Assembly (NCBI RefSeq): GCF_009870125.1
Contig: NC_046679.1
Location: 18,228,001-18,292,000, forward strand
DNA: 64,000 bases
Direction of reading: 5' to 3'
Origin: Drosophila pseudoobscura
Taxonomy: Eukaryota > Arthropoda > Insecta > Diptera > Drosophilidae
Position 1 is the stretch's first letter. The number at the start of each line of letters is the position of its first letter. Position numbers and translations under genes: made by a program. The notes beneath the pieces were generated by a model. The model was not told the origin of the DNA. It worked only from the letters and a program-made list of their open reading frames with translations, and ran no database searches. Positions 1 through 11,341 of this stretch are shown in pieces.

Positions 1-3000
1 TATTTCTTTCTCGTATTTTTGTAAAAGCGACCAAAAAGATGAAATTTCTATAAAAAAGATATATTCAAATATTTAGAAAAACAAATATAACAAATTATGC
101 ATTTCGGTAGCTGTAGTGGAATATACTCTTGCAGATTTCCATTCAAATTATCAATATTAATGTCAAAAAGCTATTGGCCTTAAGTTAACTCATCTAATAA
201 CTCATGGTCTTTAAAACATTTAAACCGACTTTCAATATTTCATAGTGCTCATTCAATAGGGCGTCCCGCTACCAGACTATCCGCCCGGCTTTTGGAAAAT
301 TGAAGTTATTGTAGCAATCGCTGTTACAATATTATATCTAAGAGGTTTGAGTGTTGCTTAGACTACTAGTAACTAGACCTTTTTGTTTTCGTGCATCTCG
401 TGACTTAGTTCTCAGACTTTTCTAATTTATACCGTTCTACCACTCCAACTGCCTTCGCCAAAAGTATCAACGAAAAACATAAATGATTAAAAGTGAAGCT
501 TTTAATCGGTGATCTGAAACATTTACTCTGGTATTCCACTTACCACTGGTTTTATCTGTAGAGGGCAAGCGATCTGAATAAAAAACAAAATTATATATAT
601 ATATTTAGAAAAGTAAGAACACCATAGTCAATGATAGGTCTATAAGTTTGGCAATCAGATAGGGAAATATGAAATCGAGCAAGAATTTAACATTTAATGG
701 TCATTTTTTGGCACAAGCAGACAACTGAAAAAAAGGCTGGACGCGAAAGAGACTCGAGAGCGAGAATCCAATAACAAAATACAAGCCGTGTGTGCACGCA
801 GTGTGCGATCTCTGCTCGACTCGAGTCTCGCTGAGAAGTGATGTTTATTGTTGCTGGACTGCTTACAAACAAGTGGTCTACACGCTTCATACATCGAAAC
901 AAATTATATATATTTTTGTTTATACCAATCATATCCTTTAAATTCTTTAATTTCTGTTTTGCCGCTTTGTTATCCCGTGTCATGAACAAAGCAAAGCACA
1001 ACAGCGATTGAGAAAGGACAGTTCCTTCAGTAGTCTTCAGTCTAGAATCCAGGGACTCATAATATAAAAGGTCTTTGCAAGCAAACTAAGAAAAGAAAAA
1101 AACAGAAATTATGATTATTAAAAGTTCAGCTCGATTTGTTAATATTTAAGCCAACAATAAATAGTTAACATTCAGTTTTTTAGACTAATGTGCTTTTATC
1201 TGATAAAAAGTTATGTAACCTCTGCAAGCATACGACTATTGTGTTAAATATGATGGCTTGACTTACAGATACGGATATTTATCAAGTGAGATACCAAGAT
1301 ACTTACAGAATAGTGTTGGTTTCGAATAGAATACAAACTACGTTCCAAAATAGCATCTAAAAAAGCACTGCTGTGGCAAGGCGCGCGGAATATAATTTTG
1401 TTAAGGCGCTGGAAACCCTAAATCGAAATTTTTTAAATTTGATAAAAAAAGTATATGAAATGTCGACTCCAAGGATTTCGCGAAGGGGGGCGAATTTATA
1501 CGTTGCCTTATTTTTAAGCGTAATATGATGTTATATATATGTATTTAGGATTGATTCGAACAATTATATCAAATAAATTACGCAAAAACAATTTTTGAAA
1601 AATATGCATATGAAAAATCCCCCCCTTTTTCCACCCCTGGGTATACCATTGCTAGACTCAATCTCGTTATTACCTTTTTGGATATTTCAGTGTTATTCGA
1701 TTTCATACAACAGACGGCGCTGCTTAACAAATTTGAAGACGTCTCGGATAACTTCGAAAAGTACTCATCTGTCTCTATTTTCAAAAGTTTTATGAAAATT
1801 TCGGATTCTCTGAAAGATACATATGTTGGAAATGTGTTTTAACGCCCGTTAAAAGCCAATAGGAGTGTTTCCGACCCCATCAATTATACATACATATGTA
1901 TGGATTTGTACACATATTATTGATCATCATCAATGGTGGTATACAACATTTTAATACTATGTTTATATATTTTGCTATTTATTATCTTACTATCTAATTA
2001 TAAAGTCTGCATTTGAAGTTCCTTACTTCAACTTTCCGTTATATTATCACGATGTGTACCTAAATATATTAATTAATATATTTTAATATGCATTTATGTA
2101 TTTTCATAATTCATACATATCTACATACATAAACATGGAATACATATGGATCGGCTTAGTTGGAACATATGTATGTACATACGTACATACTGTATCTGTA
2201 CGAAATTAGGTGTAATAGCAGTCACACACACCACACTAAAGCTACGATTCTTGACGACGCCAAATTGAAAATTCGGTACTTCCAGTAGATTTACAGACTT
2301 GTAAATCTGCACAAATTCAGCAAAGCGCTATTCAGAACAGGATGGCCGTTGCTTTCCCATTTATATTAACATACATCTCAGTAAATAGTAAATAATATAA
2401 GTAATTATAAGTATGTTCTTACATCAAGTTCCGAGGACAAATCACTTTCGACATTGTAACATATTCAGAGTCTTCAAAACAAGTCTCTGTTACTTGGTAT
2501 AAATTAAATTTATGCATTGCTTAAATAAATATGGCTTTAAATCTGCTGTCCTACAACTTTAAAATTCACGCGGCAAACAATACTGGGCTGTTCATGAACA
2601 AACGAACAATCGAATATCGGATAATAATCCGATACCTATGCCTGTTTACACTGGCGCGTTTGCATAATGATATCGGAATAGCACATTGACGCAGAATATG
2701 CGTTTACACTGGCAGACTCAGGTTATTGAGAATTATATTGAAATAGATGATTTATGTGTTTGATGATGAGGAACGCAACCAAATTTGAAATTCAATAACT
2801 AAGCCTAGAACTCAGATCGACGACAATTTTCACCGGTCAAATCATAAATAATATTCGTATGCGGCGAAAAAAAATTTTTAGCTGCTGTTTGTTATCCGAC
2901 TAATACTCCGATTCGCTCTATTTTTGAGTCGGGTATTGAATCGGTAGCAGCTGTACAAGCTTAGGTGAATAGTGGTTATCGAATGACAAGAACCCAAGTG

Positions 3001-3940
3001 CTAGGAGTATTCAACGGAAGATGCTTTTCCATCTGCAGCCGAACGGGTCAAAAATATCCATCTCATCCATGTCCATGGAGCGGAAATCATCATAGCAACA
3101 AGGGCATATCAAAGAGTTGGAACTAGAGATACCCGAGACAAATTTGTTAAACTAAAACGAGTCGGCCCAGAGGGGCAAGGACTGACTCATACTACGAACT
3201 GCCCAATTCTCGTTTACCATTTGAAGTGAAACTCGAAGAACCTTACTATAAGAGGCGTCATGGATGGAACCGAGCTATCCGAGAAGACACACTCTGAATG
3301 TTGATGTCCGCGAACGGTTACGGGTGAAGAGGCGCATATAATGGTCAAGATTAAAACAGATCTTAGAATTGAACTTTTGAGCACGATTTTATCGTAGGCT
3401 AAAAGTAGAAGTAGAGACGACGGGTAGAAGTACAGTTGTCCAATTTAGCGAAACTTCTTCGTTAGAAATTTAAAGAAATAAATAGAGATAGAGCGATGCT
3501 CTGTTCCATCATGGGGCAGACTAGAAGAGGTCGGGGCTGGCGTCATAGCACTCAACCTGCAACAGATTCAAAGCTAAGTGGCTTAATTGCCTTACTTTTA
3601 ATGCCGATGGCTTATCGTTGGTGGTGAGAACAACAATTAAATTTCGTCGGACGAAGATTCCAATTAAATTTTGTTCTTCATTTGGCTATTTTTTTTTAAA
3701 GGGATCTTTAAAACTATGGAACTAAATTATGTTGAATGACTGGAATCAAGCCCTCAGCTTCGTCCATAATCGACTTGCTTGCTTTCAGAGGTATTTGTTT
3801 TCTTCGATGGTGATGGTTGTAAACTGGCGCTGGCATTGGGCTTATATGAACAAAAACGGTGACAAATTTAAAAACGTTGGAGCTCCTGAAAAAAACCGTG
3901 ATTCTTAAATAAAACTAAGCTTAAAGCCATTGACGCTTAA
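1..3940. other. Gene-poor intergenic DNA
   Basis: No supported gene was found here. AT-rich sequence dominates. About 715-890 is more GC-rich and holds several CTCGAG/GAGAG-type motifs, so it could be a promoter or enhancer of a gene outside the window. About 1848-1935 looks like a decayed reverse-strand DINE-1 fragment. About 2960-3560 is less AT-rich and resembles decayed mobile-element coding sequence, but it has no frame I can assign to a family. Confidence 0.5.
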
Positions 3941-3994
3941 AGAATCAACAGAAAGCTTAGTGGTAACGCATTTGATAGGCACACACTCGCCAAA

Positions 3995-4171
3995 ATGCAT
4001 GTAGTTCCTAGTACATGTGATACATGCGATAGTATCGATAACGCCTCGTGCATAATTTTCATTCCATCTCTAAGAAAGTATAATGATAATAACAAATTCT
4101 TTGAAAAAGAAAACATCAGCGCGTACCAAACACTAATTGACTTCTTCGACGAAATTGATGTAAAACTATAA
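3995..4171 (+). CDS. Small unassigned ORF, 58 aa, possible remnant
   Basis: A 58-codon ATG-to-TAA frame, open upstream to a stop at 3938. The translation is protein-like in composition: an early CDTCD cysteine pair, then a charged, aromatic-rich C-terminus (FFDEIDVKL). It ends about 210 bases before the start of the tRNA methyltransferase gene on the same strand. I do not recognise the family. The DNA just upstream shows protein-like stretches in a shifted frame, which would suit a decayed gene or transposon remnant. It could also be chance. Low confidence. Confidence 0.2.
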   Translation: MHVVPSTCDTCDSIDNASCIIFIPSLRKYNDNNKFFEKENISAYQTLIDFFDEIDVKL

Positions 4172-4381
4172 ACAGTACTCGAACATTTTCTATTCTTTGA
4201 CTTGGCAATTTCCACCTTTAAAGGGACGGGCAATTAATCCCACGCTACTCACGGATAGCATGGTAACTTAAACCCTAAAAAAAAAATCTTTTTATATCAA
4301 ATATTTATTGATATCAATCAATACATAGATATTGATTAAAGTAAACAATTAATTAATTACGCTGTCACACGGTAAATTAAC

Positions 4382-5416
4382 ATGGGTAAAACATCAAAAG
4401 ATAAACGGGATATTTATTACCGTCAAGCAAAGGAAGAGGGCTGGCGTGCACGAAGTGCTTTTAAACTGTTGCACATTCATGACGCCTATGGAATACTAAA
4501 TGGTATTTCATTACTGTTTAAGCTATCTTCATAAAAGCAGATTCACTGATAGCCCTATATTTATTCAGGTGTGCGTCGCGCTGTCGATTTGTGTGCAGCT
4601 CCTGGAAGCTGGTCGCAGGTACTATCTCGCAAGCTGTACGATACGTGCCAAAACGATGCAGAAAAGTCGGCAACCAAAATCATTGCAGTGGATTTACAGG
4701 CCATGGCACCTATACGAGGAGTTCTCCAATTGCAAGGGGACATTACAAAAGAGAGCACAGCCGAAGCTATAATAAGTCATTTTAGTGCTGATGGCCAAGA
4801 AAAGGCGCAGCTCGTCGTTTGTGACGGCGCTCCGGACGTAACAGGTGTGCATGAAATGGACGAGTACATGCAACACCAACTTCTGGTATCTGCACTAAGT
4901 ATCGCCACTGTGGTACTTGAAACCGGGGGGTCATTCGTGGCTAAAATATTTCAAGGAAATGCCACCGGTCTTCTTAGCACACAGATGAAAATATTTTTTA
5001 ATAAGTTTGATATCTACAAGCCTCCAAGTTCGCGTTCATCGAGCATTGAATCGTTTGTGGTTTGTTCTGATTTCTGTTTGCCTCCTGGCTATATTCCACA
5101 AGTCATTAACACGGCACGAGATGATATACGCGTGCTTGCACAAAAAACAGGGTCCGATGTGAACCGGCACCTTGTGCCATTTATCGCTTGTGGTGACTTA
5201 GATGGTCATAATAACCACTCTGAGGACGAGTCGGATGCTTCGGGCGAACTTCAGGACGTAAGGAATAATCGTTAAATTTTTATATTTGGCTTTAATATTG
5301 TACTCCAACAGGATATTAAATATGACTATGACGGTATAATGAGCGACGAAATTTACCCACAGGAATTTAAGGGATCATATGAAGAACTGAAAATCAATCA
5401 TACGTCTTGTCAATAA
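4382..5416 (+). CDS. Trm7-34: FtsJ-type tRNA 2'-O-methyltransferase (TRM7/FTSJ1 family)
   Basis: Exons 4382-4502, 4569-5257 and 5312-5416 join in phase to give 304 aa. The N-terminus [17 protein letters not shown] is the hallmark start of the TRM7/FTSJ1 family. It is followed by the SAM-binding segment [12 protein letters not shown] (about residues 44-55), VDLQAMAP, and [10 protein letters not shown] with the catalytic Asp. AKIF and SIESF near residues 180-215 complete the K-D-K-E set. Family members methylate the ribose of tRNA anticodon-loop bases 32 or 34, using SAM, in the cytosol. Drosophila has two such paralogues. Proximity to Patr-1 points to CG5220, the position-34 enzyme. The length fits the family. 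The AATAAA poly(A) signal at 5412-5417 overlaps the stop codon. Confidence 0.93.
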
Positions 5417-5700
5417 ATATAAGGTCTCGGAATTGATCTTGTTACTTCAAGTCTCAAAATTATATATGTTGTATGTATTGGGTGTCATTATATCATCCAT
5501 TAATTGTATTGACCAACTATGATAAGCTCAGCTTCTAATAAGTGCTTCAGACACCAGTTGTGATCTCTTAAAAAAATGTTCTGCTATACGCTATGAGAAT
5601 CAACATTAAATTTCATTTAAATGGGGTCTTAATTCAAAATCACTTAACAGTTTTATATAATCTATTTCTTTAGTATACTATCAATTTATTACAAGTCCAG
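5417..5700. other. Intergenic spacer between convergent genes
   Basis: This AT-rich spacer separates the 3' ends of the methyltransferase gene (+) and the BED-finger gene (-). It holds their short 3' UTRs. No other feature was seen. Confidence 0.6.
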
Positions 5701-6714
5701 TCATTTTAGTGAAAGTTTCTTCTGCTCAATTTCTAGAAGCTTTTTTTTTAACTCAATTTTTTCCGCCGTCAACTGTTCCATGGCTAAGTGGTGACGTTTA
5801 TCTTCTAACAATTTTTCTTTTAACATAACGCAAAACTCATTGAGCGCCAGATGGACACTGTTGGTGGCGTCGTTGACCAAACCAATGCTGCTGCTTAATT
5901 TTTCCAGCAAGCTGTGCTCTTCGGTTGTTCTTCCTGTCACTGTTGCTTTTTTGCCTGCTTGCAGGTAAAGCGGGTCTATATCGATCTTGCAATCCTCTGG
6001 CTCATAGATGTATTCGGATGTACTGTGCAAGGCGCTGGGATCATCCTCTGGCACCACATCTTCCACATCATATTCGGTATTTGAGTTATCATGCATGTCA
6101 TCATCGTCTGGTACTTTCAAAATCAATTGACTAACATCATCGTGTATACGACATAGGGTTGCTATAGTTTCCTCAGAAGAACTGAGGCTCGTTTCAAAAG
6201 GCAGATTAAGCAATTCGTTTTTCTCCACTTTCTTAAGTACGAACCTTTTCCAGTCTTTCAACGCCTAGAATATAAAAAAGCTATTCATAACTTGGCATTC
6301 AAACAATTAAACGCTTACCTTCTTCCATGTAGCCACATCTTTTCGTGGTGGGCCATTTCTGTTCAACTCTAATGCCAGTTGTTCCCATAAAGATTCTGTG
6401 CCACTACGTGTTTCCCAAGAAGGGAGTTGTAGCAATCGAGGATGCTTCTTCACAAAGTCTAGCAAGACTACTTCCTGAGCTGGGTTTCGTGGCTTCCCCT
6501 TATTCCGATCAATAACACTTGACTGTGATTGATATTTATATTTATATTTGTGACTTTGGGACAGCGATGATGTCGGATGCATTCTATTCATATGTTTGCT
6601 TAAATTGGTGGTGGTTGTTTTGTAAGAGAGCTTGGCTTTGCAGATGTTGCAAAGGGCAAATGTGTCGTCCACCGCTCGGAAAAAGCACCAAATCTCGCTT
6701 GTTTTCCGTTTCAT
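5701..6714 (-). CDS. BED zinc finger / Myb-SANT (zeste-like) protein
   Basis: Two exons, 6319-6714 and 5701-6264, join in phase 0 to give 319 aa. Residues about 8-45 form a BED-type finger: an aromatic WCFF entry, then CNIC (Cx2C) and HMNRMH (Hx4H). Residues about 75-145 form a Trp-rich helical domain like the Myb/SANT-like fold of regulatory protein zeste, with LPSWETRSGTESLWEQLA and, across the splice, TWKKALKDWKRFVLKK. A long acidic middle and a Lys/Glu-rich C-terminal coiled coil (about 265-319) follow. This suggests a DNA-binding chromatin or transcription factor that dimerises through its C-terminus. The start was placed at the Met before KRKTSEIW; the frame stays open 30 codons further upstream. 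In D. melanogaster this could be CG3995, but that is not certain. Confidence 0.78.
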
Positions 6715-7928
6715 TGTTAAATTAATCAAATTATTCTTGGCGTTGCGTCTTTCTGAAGCAAAAAAGAACCAGTTTGTATGCGTTTGTTCCAGCAGCTGGT
6801 TCAATGAGTCGGAACTGCTTCATTTCTTAATGGTACTCCACAAAATAATTTGCAATTGCATTTATTATGATAGCACTTCCGTATTTTTATTTTTGCAAAA
6901 TAATTCTCCTGGCTTCCAATTAAATGAAGCAAAAACCAGATACCGACTTATTGATAAATAAAAAGTATTTTCTGTCCTGACCTTAACTTTTCCTCGCGCC
7001 TTAATTTGAGCAACTGATTCCAGATATTTTTTATATATTGTTGGTATTTTTCTGTGTCTATCAGAGTTCTGGGCGAAATAAATGAAGTTTTTTAAGCACT
7101 CCTCTCAATAATATAATTATTTAATTACTAGTCTTGTCAACTATTTTTATATCATCAATATTTTAAGCATCACATAATGCCAAATTTCAAGAAAAGTATT
7201 TTTTTACACAGTCTTGTGGCGCGCCTTTGGTCACTCTGCCAGCTTAGACCCATGCACACACCTTTCAAAATTGTATACTTTTCATAGTATTTTCTAGTAT
7301 TTTTAAAGAATTTTCCAGTATCTTTTAAGACGAGTTTCGGACTCACCCTCTTTTCCAATGCACCAAAGTGGAATCGTGTAGAAATGCCATGTCCCAGGCC
7401 ACGTCGAATACAAATTCGTGATCAGCAGCGCATTCCTGATCGGTTGTCATTAGAATGCCAATTTGTTTAATAATGTCGAAAAAAAAGCATGTCAAAATTT
7501 GGATAATGAACACTGGCGCTTTAATGGGGCTTTTACAAACAAATTTAAAAAAAAAACGTCGACATGTTAATTACATAAAAATGTTGTTTATATGTAGCAA
7601 ACGAGTAGTTAGCTTGCAGTTACTACGTAAATAAATTAATTTGGTGTAAATTGTTGATCGTTTTTGCTTAAACCTTATTTTATAATAAATCGAATAAAGA
7701 TGATAACCTAAAGTGGACCAGTCTTGCAGGAAATTTAGAGTTGAGGGTCCTGGCTAGCTGGGAATATTCAACCGAAAATCAAATTAAACTTGAATACAAA
7801 TAATTTGTCGGTATATTTACGGTATATTTCTGAGGGTCAGACCGTATACTGTATTGATGAGTCCGCTATCACACTGCTTCACTGACAAGTCATGATAATT
7901 TTTTACAAAATAGTAGTTTTTTTTCGCA
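6715..7928. other. Shared 5' region of BED-finger gene and Patr-1
   Basis: This is the spacer between two divergent genes. It holds several matches to fly core-promoter motif 6 and a TATCACACTG at about 7868, close to core motif 1. No coding sequence was found; the short frames here lack codon structure or conserved motifs. Confidence 0.5.
7740..7850 (+). promoter_or_regulatory. Motif-6 rich block upstream of Patr-1
   Basis: Exact match to the fly core-promoter motif 6 consensus KTYRGTATWTTT at 7807-7818 (GTCGGTATATTT), followed head-to-tail by a one-mismatch copy at 7818-7829. Another perfect copy lies at 7040-7051. The block begins with GAGGGTCCTGGCTAGCTGGG and closely resembles 42165-42300, upstream of the LYPLAL1-like gene. 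It probably helps drive constitutive transcription of Patr-1, whose start codon is about 80 bases downstream. Confidence 0.55.
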
Positions 7929-10900
7929 ATGGATAACTCGTTTTTCGGATTCGACACAACTATACCGGTGAGCACTGGCCTTAACTGTTAATATTAATTA
8001 TGTTTCAATAGAAAAAGAAAGGAGCTATTATTCTTTTGCTCAAATGTCCTAAAGGGCATCGTCGTGTGAATATACATCGCCCTTACACATATTTTAACGT
8101 AGAGAGGCTATCGGCCAAATGTATAAAATGGACGTGTTTATATTGTACAACAACAGCATAAATGCCATGCCATGCAGGCCGATGGATTGATTTGATGATT
8201 GTGTCTATGCCTGCCCACAATAAATGCATGTATTTATTTAATTGTACACACAGGAGGACGAAGGTGGCGATGGGCGCATTGGAGAAGAAGAATATGATGC
8301 GCTCAACGATGAAACCTTTGGGTCTGCAATAAATGGAGATTGGGAAGAAGCTCATGAAACGCTGGTGCGCCTTGGCGGAAATGGCGACAAAGTTCGCAAG
8401 AGAGGTGGTTTCGCTGATAGAAGTGCATTCGGGGGACTTTCAGCCGGTGGCAACGGCGTGCCCAGACAAACGAATGTGCTTTCATCAGCTCCCTCGTCGA
8501 GTGGCTCAACACCTGCGCCATTCAACGCACCTTTTCCTGGCACACGAAATATGGAAGACGCAGACTTGGAGCTGAATCTGTCTTCCATGAAGTTAGATGA
8601 TGTCGACATTTCCTCTTTTCTCGATAGCGAAGTGGGCAACCTTAGCAATCGCATTAACTTGGACTCTGCAGTATGGGCGTCGCCGCCGTTTCCGAATAAC
8701 CAACCGTTATTTCAGGAAGGCTTTCGCAGTGCGTTTAGGCCGCAAACGCAGATGAAACTCCAGCAAGAGGCCAATGCAAATTTAGCATTACATCATATGC
8801 ATCCTCAAGCTGGTCCTAAAATCTCGACCCTTGAGGATATTGAACGCAATTTAATCATTCAGCAAGCAATACCGAAGCTGCAACAGCAACAGCAACCAAA
8901 AGATCGGAAAGCGTTTGATGAATTTAGCCTGGCTAACCGGCAGCATGGGCTACCATCAACAATACCGCTGCAACAGCAACAGCAGCAGCAGCAGCAACCT
9001 AAACCACAAAACAAAGGTGAGCATATACCAAATCATTTGCACACACCAGCACATGCTATAACAAAATTAATTGCAGTGCCACCTGGATTCTTGACAGCGC
9101 CGCAAATCTCGCCACCAAGGACAAATCTGGGATTCCATGGCCCCCATCCGTTACCCGAGATGTTGCCAAATCCCCAATCGCAACAACAACTGAATGGTTT
9201 GGCAGGAAATCGGGTGCCGCCTGGGTTCATCTACCCACCAGGTTTGCCAGGAAGTATGCCCCAATTGCAACAGTATCCACTGCTCCAACAACACGGTGCC
9301 TGTGCCTTGCCCCCAAACTTTCCTCTAGCCGGCAATCAGCGTCCACTGCCAACCCCACATCTGCCCACAGCCCTAAACAACTTTGCAATGCATCCAAGTT
9401 TCAATGCAATGCGAGCTGCTGGCTTGCATCCGGCGGCCTTTATGCAGCCTGCGCATCCACTCCAACACCCACAGTCACGAATGCCCCCACATCCTTTGCA
9501 GGCAGCCAACAATCTGCTCAACCAGCAGCAAAACTCTATGTTCAATATGTTCAACATGCGCCTCGTGCAGGAGATCCAACAAAACCATCCGCTTCTTCAG
9601 CAAAATGCGGTCGTTGCGCGCCAGCTCCAGCAAAGTCGGGGCGGATCTGTCCCTAGCGATCAGCGTCAAAAGCAACAACTACAGCAGCAACAGCTAAATA
9701 GACGTCCAGATGCATCTGGGAACCTTCCGCAGGATGAATACGACGAATATGCAAATCTAATGAGCACACGGGACAAGCACTGGCTGATCGGTATACAGTT
9801 GTCACAGCTGAATACAGACACCCCCTACATTGATGACTACTACTACACGGTCTACAGAGAGCGCAAGGCCCTGCAGAATGGTCAGGTGCGACACAGTCAG
9901 GCCCACAAAGACAACCAGTTGAACCATCCTTTAACGCAACCCAGAGGCCATGCACAACTTATACTCGTTCAGTTGGGCAACAAAAACGGCACACGCAACG
10001 GACATGGACAGAACCGCGAGCGGCGGAACTCGGAAAACACGAACACTTGCAGCACGGGTGTCAGCACAAATAATGCAGTAAGTGGCAGTGGAGGGACCAA
10101 CAACACTTTACCGGGATACATTTTCTCGCCTCTGAAGTTCGAGAATTCGCTTGGTAAATTGCAATATGGCAGTGTGACAGCTCCACGTAAAATAATTGAC
10201 GCTGACATCATGGGCGGTGAGGCTAGCCTCGGGGATATAGCAGGAAGCTCGGCCACTTCATCGATGAGCACAATGAGCGGGGTAAATGCAAAGTCTAACG
10301 CCGGGACACCACTTCTGCCAAGTGCTTGTTGTGATATCACACCCAGTAGTATGCGCAAATCGCGTCACATTTTATTGCTGATAGAAACGCTGTATCGCTA
10401 TCTACTGAAACTAGAGGACCTGGAAAATACAGACGTTATGGCCACGATTGTTCTGAAGAAAAAGAAGGAGGCCGAACGAATTGCAGCTCTAGAGCAGCTT
10501 GAGATGGCAAACAAAACACCTGAAGAGCGAGCCGCCGAAGCATCTAATCCACAAAGTATCAATCCACAGCTGAACAATAAATTCAACTACGAAATAGAGA
10601 CGACTGATGCCCTGGTAAATAAACTAAAGTCAGGTTTGACTTTTGACAAGGTCGTAGCTATGATGAATGTGCGCAAAGGAAAGGTAAGTTATATCTCAAT
10701 ACGTAATACGATGTATCCAATATTTTAGTTATCGTCATTTATATGATGCAGATACTTTTACGTCGCGTTATGCCGTTTCTTACTGAGCATAGTGTGTGCT
10801 GGACAGTGTGGAGTGGAGTCTTCTGCTCGCTACAGACTGTTGTAAAGAAGGACAAAGACGATTTTGAGGGCGTTCTCTATGCTCTGTACCCAGAATTCAA

Positions 10901-11341
10901 AAAGCACATCAGCAAAGCCAGCTTTGAAACAGTCGTCACCATTTCAGCGGCAATCACGCTGAACGACAATAAGCTAACGGGAATTTTCTGCAGTCGCGTA
11001 AGTTTACAATATTGACAACCCCGCGACACACGAGTAAAAAATGTACAAAATTTAATTTTCAGTTTGGGATCTTATCGCTTGTTGCCTTGATACTTCGTGC
11101 CCAAGAAATATACGTGTCCAAAACTGACCCAACGCTTAGCGACGCAAATAGGCAGGAATGGCGCAAGTTTCTTGCGCAGGTAGCGTCTTGCCTCACCCGA
11201 ACCATACAGAATCAGACTATCTCCGCAGCCATTGAGTCAGATGCGATTCAACCGCTAATGGACCATTTTGAAAATTTTAAAGACCTAAAACTCGATGCCC
11301 TTCTAGCATTGATAACTGAGGCCAGGCATCAAATCGATTAA
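7929..11341 (+). CDS. Patr-1: Patr-1, PAT1-family mRNA decapping activator
   Basis: Four exons, 7929-7967, 8254-10683, 10752-10997 and 11063-11341, all in phase 0, give 997 aa. The N-terminal MDNSFFGFDTTIP plus EEEYDALNDETFG matches the conserved PAT1 N-terminus that binds the DEAD-box helicase Me31B/DDX6. A long Pro/Gln/His-rich, low-complexity middle follows, with poly-Gln tracts near residues 215-265 and several VPPGF-type motifs. The region from about residue 505 (DEYANLMSTRDKHWLIGIQL) and the helical C-terminus (VRKGKILLRRVMPFL and beyond) are the conserved PAT1 core that binds the decapping and Lsm1-7 machinery. The protein acts in cytoplasmic P bodies, linking deadenylation to decapping. 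An AATAAA lies at 11537-11542. Confidence 0.95.
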
